Assembly (NCBI RefSeq): GCF_001881565.1
Contig: NZ_MPDJ01000005.1
Span: forward strand, 124,001 to 188,000
Origin: Eisenbergiella tayi
GTDB lineage: Bacteria; Bacillota; Clostridia; Lachnospirales; Lachnospiraceae
Direction of reading: 5' to 3'
DNA length: 64,000 nucleotides
The position numbers and the translations under genes were made by a program. The notes below the pieces were generated by a model. That model did no database searches and was not told where the DNA came from. It worked only from the letters and a program-made list of their open reading frames with translations. Positions 9,338 through 17,946 of the stretch are shown here, piece after piece; the stretch's first letter is position 1, and each line of letters starts with the position of its first letter.

Positions 9338-10171
9338 CTACACACCAAGTATTCCCAGAATTTGTAAAATAAACAGGGCCGCATTTGCCAGGGTGACAGC
9401 CAGCGTTATGATCAGCATGGGCTTCAGCCCCCGGTTGGCTTCCTTCAGCTCCTCCGTCTGTTTTTTTACTTCTTCCACCACAACGGCCTGTACATTACGG
9501 TAAACCTTTACATTTTCCCTGTGGGTGAACTCGTCCGTTTCCTTCTGCATTTCCCGCAGGCTTTCCGTCTGTCCTGCCACAAGCTCACGGATTTCATCCA
9601 CTCTTTCCGCAGTTTCCACATTCCGGTTATTCACCTCCAGAATCCGGGAAACACTCTCCTCTGCAAGCGCTTTGATCTGGGTAAGGCTTTCTTCGGTCAC
9701 ACCTTCCAGCTGCTGCAGGCTTATCTCAGCCAGATGGGAAAGCTTCTGGAGCCCATCCTCTGCCAGACGGTTCAGCCCTTCTTCCCCGCTCCTGGCCACA
9801 CCGGCAATCCCGGCACTCCCATTCTCCGCCATCTCCTGCAGGCTGCTGCTTCCGTCCGCAGAATATCTGCGCAGTCCTGAAGCGCATTCCTCCGCCAGCT
9901 TCTGTACTCCGTGAAGGCTTTCCTCCGCCAGCTTCTGCATTCCCGCCGCACTTTCTTCCGTCAGCTTCTGAATGCCTGCCGCGCTTTTATCCGTATAACG
10001 CTGGATCACATCCAGCGTTTCCACATTTTTCATGTTGGATTTTCTCATTTCCTGAAGGTATCCGTCATATTCCACCAACTGGTTCCTGAGACGCTTTGCT
10101 TCCTGGGCATCCGGTGTCAAGGCGCCCGCAGATCCTCCCCGGTAAGCCTGGTCTTCATTGTAATTATCCAT
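9338..10171 (-). CDS. Coiled-coil protein with 11-residue repeats and C-terminal membrane anchor
   Basis: A 277-residue protein of unknown function. Residues ~70-175 consist of repeated 11-residue units of the type S-A-x-G-h-x-K-L-A-E-E (for example SAAGMQKLAEE, then SLHGVQKLAEE). A further coiled coil follows (about 185-245), then one C-terminal hydrophobic helix (MLIITLAVTLANAALFILQIL). The layout suggests a tail-anchored, rod-shaped protein at the membrane. No catalytic motif is seen, and the hendecad pattern resembles the signalling coiled coils of chemoreceptors only in general form. Confidence 0.65.
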   Translation of the reverse strand: MDNYNEDQAYRGGSAGALTPDAQEAKRLRNQLVEYDGYLQEMRKSNMKNVETLDVIQRYTDKSAAGIQKLTEESAAGMQKLAEESLHGVQKLAEECASGLRRYSADGSSSLQEMAENGSAGIAGVARSGEEGLNRLAEDGLQKLSHLAEISLQQLEGVTEESLTQIKALAEESVSRILEVNNRNVETAERVDEIRELVAGQTESLREMQKETDEFTHRENVKVYRNVQAVVVEEVKKQTEELKEANRGLKPMLIITLAVTLANAALFILQILGILGV

Positions 10172-10482
10172 CTGACATTTCCTCCTGCGTAAACCTAAAA
10201 CCTGTTTGACAAAACAGATACACTCCCACTATTTTCCCCATTTTAGCATCATTCCCTGCTTTTTACAACCGGTTATTACTGTCTCTTTCTCATGTGGATA
10301 CGGGTTTTTTGTATATTATGCACTATTTTTCATTAATGTCATTTTATTTTTTATTATAATTAACTATACATTTACAACTTGTTCATAGTTTATTCATAAA
10401 TCATTGTTATACTATGTTCATAAGTTCAAAAGAAACAAACGCAACAATCCATTAGCAAACATAGATAAATTTTTTCATAATA

Positions 10483-10508
10483 GCCCCGGTGCTTATAGCA
10501 TCGGGGCA
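10483..10508. other. GC-rich hairpin in the 10172-10624 gap
   Basis: GCCCCGGTGC and GCATCGGGGC pair around TTATA. There is no U-tract on either side, so a terminator role is doubtful. The surrounding gap is AT-rich; besides this hairpin and the relQ terminator I see nothing in it. Confidence 0.4.
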
Positions 10509-10542
10509 CTCCTCATTTTTGGGGACTCTTTTTCTTTCTCTA

Positions 10543-10586
10543 CAAAAAAAGCCGCATAAGACTGAATTTTCCAGTCCTACACAGCT
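10543..10586 (-). terminator. Terminator of the relQ-like gene
   Basis: Minus strand AGCTGTGTAGGACTG pairs with CAGTCTTATGCGGCT (with G-U pairs), followed by TTTTTTT. Confidence 0.75.
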
Positions 10587-10624
10587 TCCTATATCTATTT
10601 ATCTATTGCAACAGTCTTACGCCA

Positions 10625-11278
10625 TCAATCTTCCGTTTCCCCACTCAGGCTGAGGATTTCCTCGTTAAGCGACAGCATCCTCGCGTCCAGATCCGACACC
10701 ATCCTGGCACACTCCACCAGCTCTGTTTTGATATGCTGAGGGGCATTTCCTTCAAACTTGTAATTAATCTTATGCTCCAGGCTTGCCCAGAAATCCATGG
10801 CGACCGTCCGTATCTGGATTTCCACCTTGACCTCTACAATACGGTCAGATAAAAAAACAGGAACGGTAACCAGCATATGATAGCTTTTATAGCCGCTGGC
10901 CTTGGGGTGCTTCATATAATCCTTCACGGAAATCACTTTGATATCATTCTGGTTTCTTATCATATCCGCAATCCGATAAATATCTGATGTAAAAGAACAG
11001 ATGACACGGATTCCCGCAATGTCATTGATATATTTCACCATATTCTCAATGGTGGATTCATAGCCGTATCTCTTCAGCTTCTTTACAATGCTTTCCGAAG
11101 TTTTCATGCGGGACTTTATATGCTCGATAGGGTTATAACGATGCACATGCTGGAATTCATCATTCAGGATTTCCAGTTTTGTATTAATCTGCTTCAATGC
11201 CGCATTATAGACCAGGGTGACCTCCTGCCAGCTGTCAACCTGGTTATCATTATCTACCACATATTCCATTTTCTTCAT
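10625..11278 (-). CDS. relQ: Small alarmone synthetase, (p)ppGpp synthesis
   Basis: Stand-alone RelA/SpoT-type synthetase without a hydrolase or TGS domain (217 residues, the usual RelQ/YjbM size). It transfers pyrophosphate from ATP to GDP/GTP. Motifs in order: IEHIKSRMKTSESIVKKLKR (ATP-binding basic region), DIAGIRVIC with the catalytic Asp region, SGYKSYHMLV, and VEIQIRTVAMDFWASLEHKI, the nucleotide acceptor motif. It is monocistronic, with an extended -10 promoter and its own terminator. RelQ and RelP are hard to separate by eye, so the symbol is the best fit. Confidence 0.88.
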   Translation of the reverse strand: MKKMEYVVDNDNQVDSWQEVTLVYNAALKQINTKLEILNDEFQHVHRYNPIEHIKSRMKTSESIVKKLKRYGYESTIENMVKYINDIAGIRVICSFTSDIYRIADMIRNQNDIKVISVKDYMKHPKASGYKSYHMLVTVPVFLSDRIVEVKVEIQIRTVAMDFWASLEHKINYKFEGNAPQHIKTELVECARMVSDLDARMLSLNEEILSLSGETED

Positions 11279-11304
11279 CCTCGATTTAACTTTTATACGG
11301 GTTT

Positions 11305-11313
11305 ATTATACCA
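11305..11313 (-). promoter_or_regulatory. Extended -10 promoter element of relQ
   Basis: Minus strand TGGTATAAT, about 27 bases upstream of the ATG, with no good -35. This implies a very short 5' UTR. Confidence 0.5.
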
Positions 11314-11566
11314 TAGATTTACCGTAAACATGGATAGTTTACAAAAAATTAATAATAAGCAATCGGATTTTGTAAAAAAAGCCGGTTTCCCTGGTAAAAT
11401 ACCTGTAAAACAATATTTATGCATCCTCTGTTATAATTATACCCTGTTTTGCCGCCGCTATTGCGTTTTTATCTATTTTCAGCTACACTATGCTTACTCG
11501 GATGAAGCAGTGCAGTCTCAGGCTTTAAGCAAAGCATCCGGAATCTAAAGACAAGAGGTGTTACCT

Positions 11567-11833
11567 ATGTTCCGTTTATGGGCAAAAATCTTTAAAGATA
11601 ATCGCATGCTGAAAGATACCGTCATCTGTGATGATTCTGATGATACCAGAACCCATAAGGTTTTCCATGCCCTGGATGAAATCTGTTACCAGTTTGATTT
11701 GGGAAAGCCTATATGGCTGGATGTGACCGTCCTGGATTTTAAGAAGCACAGCAAGGCCCGGTTTACCCCGGATAATTTTGTAGAGCAGATTGATTTTGAT
11801 TTTCTTGAAATACAGGTGATTGAAGAAGATTAG
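11567..11833 (+). CDS. Conserved hypothetical protein, 88 residues
   Basis: A small acidic soluble protein (MFRLWAKIFKDNRML to EIQVIEED) of unknown function. The ATG at 11567 follows AGAGGTG; an in-frame GTG nine bases earlier is less likely. It contains no membrane helix and no recognisable motif. It stands alone between the relQ promoter region and tetR. The coding pattern and ribosome site support it as a real gene. Confidence 0.65.
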   Translation: MFRLWAKIFKDNRMLKDTVICDDSDDTRTHKVFHALDEICYQFDLGKPIWLDVTVLDFKKHSKARFTPDNFVEQIDFDFLEIQVIEED

Positions 11834-11851
11834 TTGTTGCGGTTATTATGA

Positions 11852-11866
11852 ATGAATATTATTCAT
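11852..11866. promoter_or_regulatory. TetR operator, copy A (tetR promoter)
   Basis: ATGAATATTATTCAT, an odd palindrome that abuts the -35 hexamer of the tetR promoter. The same sequence in reverse orientation lies before the MATE gene. Confidence 0.75.
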
Positions 11867-11894
11867 TGACTTATTTTGTTTTGTATGCTATTCT
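11866..11894 (+). promoter_or_regulatory. Promoter of tetR
   Basis: TTGACT (11866-11871), 17-base spacer, TATTCT (11889-11894). The operator at 11852-11866 overlaps its upstream edge, which fits autorepression. Confidence 0.7.
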
Positions 11895-11929
11895 CTGTCT
11901 GAGCGCAGAAAAAGGGAGGCGTATTTTAT

Positions 11930-12514
11930 ATGCAGCGGATCACGAAGGCGCCTGAAGTACGCAGGCAGGAAATTCTGGATACTGCCATCAGGCTTTTTTA
12001 TGAAAATGGATATGAGAAAACATCCATCACAGACATAGCCAATACCATGCATGTGGCACAGGGTCTGTGTTACCGGTATTTTCCGTCCAAGGAAGCGTTG
12101 TTTGACGCCGCTGTCGATCAATATGCGGAGCTGCTGGCCGGCCGGTATGCTGCCGTTCTGAAACGCACCGATCTCACGCTGGAACAGATAATTCTCCAAA
12201 TGCCCGGCTTCATGGAGGTGGAAACAGACGATACTTTTTCCTATAAGCTGTGTCACGGCTCCGACAGCATGAAAACTCATTACCAGCTTTCCATATGTAT
12301 CTGCCGCAAGCTTCTGCCTTTTGTTACGGACCTGCTTCTTCGTGCAAAAGAAAAGGGGGAAATTCATCTGAACGATCCGGAAACGGCGGCATCCTTCTGT
12401 CTTTACGGACAGCTGGGGATCCTTCTTCAGACCGATCTCCCGGGAGAAGAACGGATAAGCCGCATAAGGGCTTTCCTTCTGGAATTTCTGCAACTTGAAC
12501 ATAAAAAGAGATAA
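11930..12514 (+). CDS. TetR/AcrR family regulator of the adjacent MATE exporter
   Basis: A 194-residue TetR-type repressor. The N-terminal HTH is typical (ILDTAIRLFYENGYEKTSITDIANTMHVAQGLCYRYF, residues ~15-50) and the ligand-binding half is divergent, as usual. The same palindrome lies before this gene and before the MATE gene 95 bases downstream, so it probably represses both and is released by a compound the exporter removes. The inducer cannot be inferred. Confidence 0.88.
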   Translation: MQRITKAPEVRRQEILDTAIRLFYENGYEKTSITDIANTMHVAQGLCYRYFPSKEALFDAAVDQYAELLAGRYAAVLKRTDLTLEQIILQMPGFMEVETDDTFSYKLCHGSDSMKTHYQLSICICRKLLPFVTDLLLRAKEKGEIHLNDPETAASFCLYGQLGILLQTDLPGEERISRIRAFLLEFLQLEHKKR

Positions 12515-12528
12515 ATCTCTGTTAACCG

Positions 12529-12547
12529 CCCTGCCTTATCGGCAGGG
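12529..12547 (+). terminator. Hairpin after tetR
   Basis: CCCTGCC-TTATC-GGCAGGG followed by the weak T-rich stretch ATTATCTTT. It may only partly terminate, separating tetR from the MATE gene. Confidence 0.45.
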
Positions 12548-12565
12548 ATTATCTTTACCGTTTAA

Positions 12566-12580
12566 ATGAATAATATTCAT
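12566..12580. promoter_or_regulatory. TetR operator, copy B (before the MATE gene)
   Basis: ATGAATAATATTCAT, the exact reverse complement of the operator before tetR, 30 bases upstream of the MATE start codon. Confidence 0.75.
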
Positions 12581-12609
12581 TCATTACTCTCAAAGAAAGG
12601 ACAATAATT

Positions 12610-13956
12610 ATGGAAACTACACTTGATTTTGTAAACGGGAATACCAGACGCTGCCTGTTCTCCATGGCGCTTCCCCTGATCGCCGCCATGTTCCTGAACA
12701 TGGCCTATAACCTGGTTGACAGTCTGTGGATCGGCAATCTTCTGGGAGAAACGGCTTATGCCGCCCTGACGAACTCCACTCCGATCATCCTCATTCTCAG
12801 CGCCATAGCCATGGGGGCATCCAACGGCATTTCCATTCTTCTTTCCCAGGCGGTTGGAGCAAAAGATACGGAAAAAACGGAAAGCCTCATAGCCACTTCC
12901 CTGTGCATCGCCCTGCTTTTTTCGGCGGGCATCACGGTTCTGCTGGAACTGCTGTTAAAACCTCTGTTGATTTTTCTGCAAACTCCGGAGGAAACCTTTT
13001 CCATGGCCTATTCTTATCTGGCTGTCTATGTACTGGGCTATATAACGGTATTTCTGTATTGTTATTTCACGGCAGTTCTCCGCAGCTTCGGGAATTCCAT
13101 TTTTCAAATGCTCGCCATGCTTCTGTGCACGCTGCTGAACACGGTTCTGGATCCTCTGTTTATCCGCCGGTTCGGTTTTCAGGGCGCGGCGGCGGCCACT
13201 CTTCTGTCACAGACGCTGTGTCTTGTATGTATGCTGGCTTATTTATGGAAGAAAAAGCTGTTTTCCTTCCATATACACCTCTTTGATCCGGCATTTATCA
13301 GGCAGTTTCTGGCGAAGGGCATTCCTTCTGCCTTTCAGCAGAGTATTCCGGCCATCAGCACCAGCTTTCTCACCTCTCTTATCAGTACCTATGGCATCAC
13401 CGCACTGGCGGCATACGGGATTACCGGAAAGCTGGAAACCATACTTTTTTATCCAGCAATGGCCCTGAATATGGTCCTTACAGCCATCACAGGACAATGT
13501 GTGGGTGCCAAACGCTGTGACCGGGCAAAAGATTATATCAAAGCCTCTCTTTTGTATGGCTGCGGCCTTCTCCTCTTCCTTTCTCTCTTTGTTGTGCTGT
13601 TCTCAGGGCAGCTCTCCGGCCTCTTTGTGCCGGGCAGTGCGGCATCCGGAATCGTAAAGCAGTATTTCCTTATTGTAGGGGCCGGCTATGTTCTTAACAC
13701 CGTGACCAACTGTTTCCTGGGAGCGCTCAATGGGATGGGAATGCCGTTTAAAAGCATGCTCTGTATGGTTCTTTATTATTTGATCATCCGAATGCCCCTG
13801 GCATGGCTGCTGTCCGCCGCGGGGCAGGGGCTGACCGGTATCTGGGCGGCGGTTCTAATCAGCCACTGTATTGCCGCAGCTGCAGCCGCCGTTGTGGGGA
13901 TTCTGCAGCTTCGTTCTCTGGAAGCCCTGCCTTGTCCTCCTGTTTATATTGAATAA
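12610..13956 (+). CDS. MATE family multidrug/Na+ antiporter
   Basis: A 448-residue MATE efflux protein with about 12 hydrophobic helices in two halves. The N-terminus MALPLIAAMFLNMAYNLVDSLWIG and the following NSTPIILILSAIAMGASNGISILLSQAVGA are characteristic of the family. It should expel drugs or metabolites in exchange for cations at the plasma membrane. It is probably controlled by the TetR gene upstream through the shared operator. Confidence 0.93.
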   Translation: METTLDFVNGNTRRCLFSMALPLIAAMFLNMAYNLVDSLWIGNLLGETAYAALTNSTPIILILSAIAMGASNGISILLSQAVGAKDTEKTESLIATSLCIALLFSAGITVLLELLLKPLLIFLQTPEETFSMAYSYLAVYVLGYITVFLYCYFTAVLRSFGNSIFQMLAMLLCTLLNTVLDPLFIRRFGFQGAAAATLLSQTLCLVCMLAYLWKKKLFSFHIHLFDPAFIRQFLAKGIPSAFQQSIPAISTSFLTSLISTYGITALAAYGITGKLETILFYPAMALNMVLTAITGQCVGAKRCDRAKDYIKASLLYGCGLLLFLSLFVVLFSGQLSGLFVPGSAASGIVKQYFLIVGAGYVLNTVTNCFLGALNGMGMPFKSMLCMVLYYLIIRMPLAWLLSAAGQGLTGIWAAVLISHCIAAAAAAVVGILQLRSLEALPCPPVYIE

Positions 13957-13985
13957 AAATCTTAAAAACAAATTGTATATTTTTA

Positions 13986-14014
13986 TTGACACTCGAAATA
14001 ATATGCTGTAGTAT
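13986..14014 (+). promoter_or_regulatory. Promoter of the hemolysin III-like gene
   Basis: TTGACA (13986-13991), 17-base spacer, TAGTAT (14009-14014). Confidence 0.65.
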
Positions 14015-14029
14015 CATAATATATATGAC

Positions 14030-14046
14030 GTAGTTATCATAACTAC
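14030..14046. promoter_or_regulatory. Perfect 17-bp palindrome downstream of the promoter
   Basis: GTAGTTATCATAACTAC, about 16 bases after the -10 hexamer and hence near +10. This is the position of a repressor site. No regulator gene is adjacent. Confidence 0.55.
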
Positions 14047-14095
14047 ATGATACATTTTATATTATCTTTCAGCTAGTGTAAGGAGGCATTTTATT

Positions 14096-14746
14096 ATGAG
14101 TGTAACAATAAGAGAACCCGGGAGTGCAATAACCCATTTAATCGGTATGATGATGGCTATCATCGCATCCACTCCCTTACTGATAAAAGCTGTATTATCC
14201 GGTCAGCCGGAGGTTTTCGCAGCCATGATTATATTTATCGCAAGCATGGTGCTTTTGTACGGAGCCAGCGCAACCTATCATTCCATCAACGCAGGAGGGC
14301 GTATCCTGAGAGTCTTCCGCAAAATTGACCATATGATGATTTTCGTCCTGATAGCGGGTTCCTATACGCCTATCTGCCTGGTGGTGCTGGGCGGAAAGCT
14401 GGGTTACACTCTGCTGGCTGTTGTATGGGGCGTGGCTATTCTGGGTATGACCATAAAAGCTGTGTGGATCACCTGTCCCAAATGGTTTTCCTCCGTCATC
14501 TATATTGCGATGGGCTGGATTTGCCTGGCTGTTTTCGGACAGCTGTGGAATACGCTTCCCAGAGCCGCATTTATCTGGCTGCTGGCGGGCGGGCTGATTT
14601 ATACAATAGGAGGTATCATCTATGCGTTAAAGCTTCCTATCTTTAATTCCAAACACAAATACTTCGGTTCCCATGAAATTTTCCATCTTTTCGTTATGGG
14701 AGGAAGCATCTGTCATTTCATATTCATGTTTAAATATGTGGCATAA
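14096..14746 (+). CDS. Hemolysin III / PAQR family membrane protein
   Basis: A 216-residue protein with seven hydrophobic helices. The metal-binding His/Ser pattern of the family is visible: SATYHSI in helix 2-3, then KIDHMMIFVLIAGSYTPIC, and the C-terminal SHEIFHLFVMGGSICHF. The fold is shared with ceramidase-like hydrolases. The bacterial role is unclear and the hemolysin name is historical. AGGAGG lies before the ATG, and the gene ends in a strong hairpin shared with the convergent acetyltransferase gene. Confidence 0.9.
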   Translation: MSVTIREPGSAITHLIGMMMAIIASTPLLIKAVLSGQPEVFAAMIIFIASMVLLYGASATYHSINAGGRILRVFRKIDHMMIFVLIAGSYTPICLVVLGGKLGYTLLAVVWGVAILGMTIKAVWITCPKWFSSVIYIAMGWICLAVFGQLWNTLPRAAFIWLLAGGLIYTIGGIIYALKLPIFNSKHKYFGSHEIFHLFVMGGSICHFIFMFKYVA

Positions 14747-14769
14747 AAAATTATGATTCTTCCAGACAA

Positions 14770-14810
14770 AGAACGGGAACACAACGGCCAAACCGTTATG
14801 TTCCCGTTCT
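14770..14810. terminator. Bidirectional terminator between two convergent genes
   Basis: AGAACGGGAACACAACGG pairs with CCGTTATGTTCCCGTTCT almost perfectly. It lies between the stops of the hemolysin III-like gene (plus) and the acetyltransferase gene (minus). Confidence 0.7.
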
Positions 14811-14821
14811 TATGTCAGCTG

Positions 14822-15382
14822 TCAGTCATTATTTATTCTGCGGATTACCTTACAGGGATTTCCCACTGCCAGGCAGTTCGGGGGGATATCCTTTGACACG
14901 ACGCTGCCCGCGCCGATTACACTGTTATCGCCAATGGTTACTCCCGGCAGGACAATGACGCCTGTACAAATCCAGACATTGTCTCCAATGGTAACCGGAT
15001 GGGTATATTCCAGTCCTTCGATCCGCTGTTTTACGTCCATGGCATGTTCTTCGGTTATGATACTGACGCCCGGCGCAATAAAAACATTGTTTCCGATGGT
15101 GATTTTTCCGCTGTCCATGAGCCTGCCATTGACATTCAGGAAAAAATTATCTCCTACTGATGTATTATATCCGTATGTGCAGAAAAGGGGCTGCTCCACG
15201 ACGCAGTTTTCTCCCACATGGCCCAGCAGTTCCCGGATGGCGGCCTGCCGTGCTTCACGGTCAAGGGGATGTATATTATTATAGTCATGCAGCTTTTTTA
15301 CAGTCACATCACGGTCTGCCGCCAGTTCAGGATCTCCCGGCTGGTAAAGCATTTCCGCATGTGATTTTTCTTTTTCTGTCAT
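14822..15382 (-). CDS. Sugar O-acetyltransferase (LacA/Maa/NodL type)
   Basis: A 186-residue left-handed beta-helix acetyltransferase. The N-terminus MLYQPGDPEL is the maltose/galactoside acetyltransferase cap. The hexapeptide repeats run from about residue 60 (VEQPLFCTYGYNTSVGDNFFLN) to VTIGDNSVIGAGSVVSKDIP. The catalytic His is kept in EEHAMD. It should use acetyl-CoA to acetylate a sugar, possibly as detoxification; the exact sugar is unknown. Confidence 0.9.
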   Translation of the reverse strand: MTEKEKSHAEMLYQPGDPELAADRDVTVKKLHDYNNIHPLDREARQAAIRELLGHVGENCVVEQPLFCTYGYNTSVGDNFFLNVNGRLMDSGKITIGNNVFIAPGVSIITEEHAMDVKQRIEGLEYTHPVTIGDNVWICTGVIVLPGVTIGDNSVIGAGSVVSKDIPPNCLAVGNPCKVIRRINND

Positions 15383-15408
15383 AGATTTACTCCTTCCGGT
15401 TTTCAGAT

Positions 15409-17946
15409 TTATAGTATTTCCTTTTCCTCTTCGTCCGTTTCCTTAAATTCCACACAGGCAGTGAATAAATCTGCCTTTATTTCAATATAAAAGTTTCCCT
15501 GGCAGGCCTCGGTAAAGCTTCTCGCTATAGACAGCCCCAGGCCGCTGCCGCCGTCGGTACGGCTGCTGTCCCCCCTGGTAAACCGGGCCGTATAGTCGAT
15601 TGTCTCGGAAAGCTCTTCGGCAGAGGTATTCGTCACACTGGCAGTCAGAAGGCCGTTTTTTTCTTCCAGGGAAACATAGACTCTGGAGCCTTCCAGCGAA
15701 TACTGCAGGGCATTCTGGATCAGATTCTGGAAAACACGGTACATCCTCTGTCCGTCCGCACGGATAAAATGCTCTCCTTCGGGAATACGGGTTCTTACGA
15801 TCACATTGGAATTTTTAATATCTTCTTCCATATCCGCCAGAGTCTGCCGCAGCAGCTTGGCAAAATCAATTGTTTCCGGGTTGACAGGGAGTTCGCCGGA
15901 CGCGGCTTTGCTCACTTCAAACACATCCTGTACCATGGTTTTCAGCCTCTGGGATTTGCTTTCCAATATGGAAATATAGTCCTTTACATGATCCGGCAGC
16001 TCTTCCTCTTCTTTCAGCAGTTCCACATAGCTGATAATGGACGTAAGAGGCGTCTTGATGTCATGGGAAACATTGGCAATCAGCTCCACCTTCATACGTT
16101 CGCTGCGGACCTGTTCATCAATCGCTTCCTTCATTCCCTCCCGTACTTCGTTCATGCAGGTTACCGCATCATGAAGATCGGAATCTGCCGGTAAATTCAG
16201 GGGAGCCTCCATATCCCCTTCCCTGACGGCATAGATCTGGTCTACCAAATCACCCATATCCCTGGCATCCCGCCGAAGAGAACGAATATAAACGGTCTGC
16301 GCCGCCGCTGCGGCCAATATTGCCAAGACTGCCGCCGACCACAGGATGACGCCGTTAAAGGCGCCAAAAGATACCCCTTTCCCCCATAAAAACATAACTG
16401 TAAGGAGAAGCGCTGTCATAATAACGGATATGACAGGCAGTTTGCGGAATCTTCTTACCAGCCGCTTCTGGAACGGATATTCCATTTCTTTACTGGAAAG
16501 ATTGCGGCGGATTTTCACGAACAGGCTGTTTTTCCATACCTTACTGTTCAGGCGGGCATCGTTAACCACAAGCCAGATAAGCCAGAATACACAGAGGATC
16601 AGCGGGCGTAATTCCATCAGTGATAACTGATAATAAATATCATGAAACAGGTTTCCATAATTAAGATTTTGGGCTTCAGATGCCGCCATATCATAAGTCA
16701 CAATTAAGGTTGTATCTAAAATCCCGGATACTTTGGAATTAACTATAGGCACCAAATAATAAACCAGAACCCCAGCAGGAACAAGCACAGCCAAAATCTT
16801 GACTTCATACCATAACCTGCCTGTAAAACGAGCCAGTCCGTTCCTTACATCCCTGATATCCTTACGGAAAATGAAAGCGATACTCAAAAACAGAACCGCA
16901 GCGATAAAACTCCGCAAAATCCAAGTGAGTGAATTTCTGGTATCCTGCATGGTTTTTACTATTTGGTATAACCTGTTTCCACCGGTATAATAGGTATACC
17001 CCTGCCCGTATACAGCAACGGTATACTGTTTGGGATCCTCTGCAGCGGCAATGGTAATCCTGGCATCCTTATATTTATCGTCCACGGCGAAATTTTCATA
17101 ACCGGGCACGAACCAGCTTCCATTATCCGTATAGATACCATTCCCGTAAATATCCAGTTCTCTGCCGTCCTTTTGAATATACACCTTACTGCCGTCAAAA
17201 TAAAGAAGGAAATTATATCCTTCAGGAAGAAGATGTTCTTCCCCGTTCAGCTGCAGATTTCCTGTATTACTGTACAGTTCTTTATCATCATAGGTAATTG
17301 TATACAAAAGATTTTTACAGTCTTTCAGCATCTCATGGGCTTCATCGGCCGCTCTTCTGTTTTCTTCCTTCTGATCCTGGGATGATGTTTCGGCAACTGC
17401 TGCATTTGAACTCTCCGCTTCTGCAGAATCGGTCGATTCGGAACCTTCCGAATTCTGTACAGACCAGTCGGAGGTATTTTCCGCAACGACATCGTTCCCG
17501 GCTGATTGTTCGTCAGACGCCTCTGCCGCCACACTGTCGGAAGCTCCTTCCGAAGATGTTACCGTCACATAGGAAGCCGACGTCTTACCCAGATCTCCCT
17601 GGATTCCGACCACCGCTATATTACCGTCCCCTCCGTATCCAAAGGATTCCACCCCATAATAACTGCTGTAGGAAATCCCCCTTGTACGGCTGTCGTTATT
17701 CCAGGAAAAATCCACTTTCCCTCCTGAAGCCATGGAAAGGAAATCCTCCAGATAACCTTCCATATAGAACTGGAAGGCGGAGGTATTCTGATAATCCGGC
17801 TGAAATGCATCCTTCATATCCTCTGTTGTTATACCTCCTGCAATCATGGCAATAATGTGCAGAAGATTTTCCAGAAAAAGGGTGAGCCCCAGAAAAAAGG
17901 CTGTAAAGCCTATCCATCTTTTACTTTTTTTCCATTTTGTATCCAA
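15409..17946 (-). CDS. Sensor histidine kinase of a VanS-like two-component system
   Basis: An 845-residue membrane kinase. It has one N-terminal helix (about 13-35), then a large extracellular domain (~35-345) with a Ser/Glu/Ala-rich low-complexity stretch, then several helices (about 345-560), a HAMP-like linker, a HisKA box with the phospho-acceptor His in NVSHDIKTPLTSI, and a HATPase domain ending GGSGLGLSIARSF. The multi-helix middle is longer than in classical VanS. Its start overlaps the regulator's 3' end by 26 bases, showing translational coupling. The signal sensed is unknown. Confidence 0.9.
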   Translation of the reverse strand: MDTKWKKSKRWIGFTAFFLGLTLFLENLLHIIAMIAGGITTEDMKDAFQPDYQNTSAFQFYMEGYLEDFLSMASGGKVDFSWNNDSRTRGISYSSYYGVESFGYGGDGNIAVVGIQGDLGKTSASYVTVTSSEGASDSVAAEASDEQSAGNDVVAENTSDWSVQNSEGSESTDSAEAESSNAAVAETSSQDQKEENRRAADEAHEMLKDCKNLLYTITYDDKELYSNTGNLQLNGEEHLLPEGYNFLLYFDGSKVYIQKDGRELDIYGNGIYTDNGSWFVPGYENFAVDDKYKDARITIAAAEDPKQYTVAVYGQGYTYYTGGNRLYQIVKTMQDTRNSLTWILRSFIAAVLFLSIAFIFRKDIRDVRNGLARFTGRLWYEVKILAVLVPAGVLVYYLVPIVNSKVSGILDTTLIVTYDMAASEAQNLNYGNLFHDIYYQLSLMELRPLILCVFWLIWLVVNDARLNSKVWKNSLFVKIRRNLSSKEMEYPFQKRLVRRFRKLPVISVIMTALLLTVMFLWGKGVSFGAFNGVILWSAAVLAILAAAAAQTVYIRSLRRDARDMGDLVDQIYAVREGDMEAPLNLPADSDLHDAVTCMNEVREGMKEAIDEQVRSERMKVELIANVSHDIKTPLTSIISYVELLKEEEELPDHVKDYISILESKSQRLKTMVQDVFEVSKAASGELPVNPETIDFAKLLRQTLADMEEDIKNSNVIVRTRIPEGEHFIRADGQRMYRVFQNLIQNALQYSLEGSRVYVSLEEKNGLLTASVTNTSAEELSETIDYTARFTRGDSSRTDGGSGLGLSIARSFTEACQGNFYIEIKADLFTACVEFKETDEEEKEIL

